Below, piece after piece: positions 62,662 through 64,000 of a stretch of DNA of 64,000 nucleotides (position 1 is the first letter of the stretch; each line of letters begins with the position of its first letter). This stretch comes from GCA-1730015 sp964550655 (lineage in GTDB: Bacteria; Pseudomonadota; Gammaproteobacteria; Granulosicoccales; Granulosicoccaceae): the NCBI GenBank assembly GCA_964550655.1, contig CAZKAQ010000003.1:17345-81344 (forward strand), given 5' to 3'. The notes beneath the pieces are model-generated. The model saw only the letters and a program-made list of their open reading frames with translations. It was not told the DNA's origin and searched no databases. The position numbers and the translations under genes are program-made.

Positions 62662-63378
62662 CTACCACGGCAGTTCTTCACCGTCATAGGCCAAAAACTT
62701 ACCGCTATCCTTGGCTGTTAACTGAGAAAGAAGCGTAGTGATGTAGTCAGCCGCCTTGTCAGGGGTAAACAGCTTGCCTTCAGGAACATTGCGTTGAAAC
62801 GGTTCCGACAATGCAGTCTCTGTTGTACCCGGGTGTACAGCGGTAACGCAAACCGATGGCATAGAGCGTTGCCACTCTATACTGATTGTTTTTATTGCCA
62901 TATTCAGCGCCGCTTTTGAACACCGATAGCTATACCATCCACCGAGTTTGTTATCTTCGATGCTGCCTACTTTGGCAGACACAGTAGCAAATTGAACAGT
63001 TGAGCCATCAGAGCAAGCACTCTTTAATGCGGGTTTGAAGTACCTGGCAATAAGCAAAGCAGGCAGTGCATTGAGCTGCACGTTGTTCATAAAGAAGTCT
63101 GCTTCAATCTGCTGTACTGATTTTTCCGGCATCTGCAGATCAGTATGCAGCATACCGGCGGCGTTTATCAGCCAGTGCACACTACTAAATCTGGATGCGA
63201 AATCACAGATACTCTCTTGTGACAGCAGATCGACCCGGGACCAGTTTGCTATCGACTCATCGACTGGCACTCGGCTATGCCAGGTAGCAAAAACATTGGC
63301 ATCCGGATACACCTTATTAACTCTTTTCACTATCGCAGAGCCAATTCCTCCGCTACCGCCAAAGATAACTATGTTCAA
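62662..63378 (-). CDS. C-factor-like short-chain dehydrogenase
   Basis: 238 residues. N-terminal NIVIFGGSGGIGSAIVKR is a glycine-rich NAD(P) site starting directly at the protein's first strand; catalytic Tyr and Lys are in GWYSYRCSKAALNM. The layout, with a short N terminus and VTAVHPGTTETALSEPF, fits the CsgA/C-factor type of SDR protein. Substrate unknown. It converges on the YciK-like gene and is not closely similar to it. Confidence 0.87.
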   Translation of the reverse strand: MNIVIFGGSGGIGSAIVKRVNKVYPDANVFATWHSRVPVDESIANWSRVDLLSQESICDFASRFSSVHWLINAAGMLHTDLQMPEKSVQQIEADFFMNNVQLNALPALLIARYFKPALKSACSDGSTVQFATVSAKVGSIEDNKLGGWYSYRCSKAALNMAIKTISIEWQRSMPSVCVTAVHPGTTETALSEPFQRNVPEGKLFTPDKAADYITTLLSQLTAKDSGKFLAYDGEELPW

Positions 63379-63743
63379 TTTTCTTCCTCACTGGCAACGC
63401 TGAAGCATAGGTAGTAAGTCGGCGCCAGCCTGTTACAAAGTACACAGCTTCAAAGGCCGAAGAATCAGGTAGGTAGATATTTTAATTGAACTACTGCGCC
63501 TGAGCAGCAATTCAATACGGGTAAATACATTCGCCCGGATCCACTGCGACACAATTCACAGTTCGTGTACCTTTAAGCCTATTTCGATACCAACGGGTTA
63601 CAAAGTGCTACCCACTGCTCATCATTTGCAGCCGCGTTCCAGTAGTCTCCGCCGCACATTAAAATGCTGATTGCAAACGGGAAAATTCACACCTGTTTAA
63701 CAGCTCATCAAGCATAGATCGTAATATACAGGGTCCGGATAAA
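63379..63743. other. Intergenic region, no gene supported
   Basis: 365 bases between the divergent SDR gene and the lipoprotein gene at the edge. A minus-strand frame overlaps the lipoprotein gene and is its shadow. It presumably contains both promoters; I could not place either. Confidence 0.4.
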
Positions 63744-64000
63744 ATGCAAAAAACTTTACTCGCAGGTGCAATTCTCATTTCACTTACTGCATGTGGTAGT
63801 GAATCATCATCCGTTATCGGAGCCGATACTCCCGACGCTATAGGCGCCGAAACATCATTTGATAACAGCAACAAGCCGTCCAATGACATTCCCGTTTTTA
63901 ACACACCTGTTGTTCCTCAATCACCGACGTCGCAACCTGAAATCGATGATGACGCTGGCAGCAGCAGTTCTGACGGTGGTGAAATCGATAATGACGCTGG
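63744..64000 (+). CDS. Partial lipoprotein with acidic repeats (runs off window)
   Basis: An ATG at 63744 opens a frame that continues past the window end; 85 codons are visible. The start MQKTLLAGAILISLTACGSE is a lipoprotein signal with lipobox LTAC (Cys17). The mature part is Ser/Asp/Pro-rich and of low complexity. The last visible stretch begins a 14-residue repeat: EIDDDAG, SSSSDGG, EIDNDAG (42-base period, first copies at 63939 and 63981). Function cannot be judged from this portion. Confidence 0.75.
   Translation, partial: MQKTLLAGAILISLTACGSESSSVIGADTPDAIGAETSFDNSNKPSNDIPVFNTPVVPQSPTSQPEIDDDAGSSSSDGGEIDNDA

Overview
The window reads as one stretch of a gammaproteobacterial chromosome, probably from a free-living aquatic or marine bacterium. 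The housekeeping set points that way: dapD with a YffB-type reductase, tsaB with yoaA, guaB-guaA, xseA, a DksA-gluQ pair, acs, msrB and a Pseudomonas-like Fur with one cysteine at the usual first CxxC. I saw no rRNA, tRNA, CRISPR array or intact insertion sequence. One run of 100 N (37034-37133) interrupts a repeat-rich gene. All composition remarks are by eye.

Layout. 0.2-4.6 kb: a Tat-type L,D-transpeptidase, hydroxyisourate hydrolase, dapD, an ArsC/YffB-like reductase and an Asp/Glu racemase relative. 4.8-12 kb: an exported ankyrin-repeat protein, a membrane-anchored catalase-like protein and two divergent RoxA-like dihaem c-type cytochromes, a possible periplasmic peroxide/oxygen module. 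12-19.5 kb: FosA-like enzyme, YdgA-like protein, phytanoyl-CoA-type dioxygenase, a lipoprotein-yoaA-tsaB operon and an OmpA protein. 20-31.7 kb looks accessory: a heavy-metal RND efflux operon with an unusual fused adaptor, a VapBC-type toxin-antitoxin pair, and a more A+T-rich radical SAM / methylthioadenosine phosphorylase / sodium symporter operon. 31.8-42.9 kb returns to core genes (guaBA, xseA, DksA with a lysine-rich histone-like tail, gluQ, acs, msrB, Smr protein, fur).

43-60 kb is the most distinctive part: five same-strand genes, about 17 kb, for exported proteins built from DUF11-type beta-sandwich repeats. They include a 2031-residue protein whose last ~790 residues look like a large outer-membrane beta-barrel. 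Three share a paralogous N-terminal module, and the four non-barrel proteins end in a similar short beta-strand. I infer a dedicated cell-surface structure or adhesin system with its own outer-membrane component; this is a hypothesis from sequence only. 60.3-64 kb carries a photolyase, two short-chain dehydrogenases and the start of a lipoprotein with acidic repeats that runs off the window.

Several starts were moved inward from the longest open frame because of ribosome-binding sites, signal peptides or terminators lying in the extension; the reasons are in each entry.
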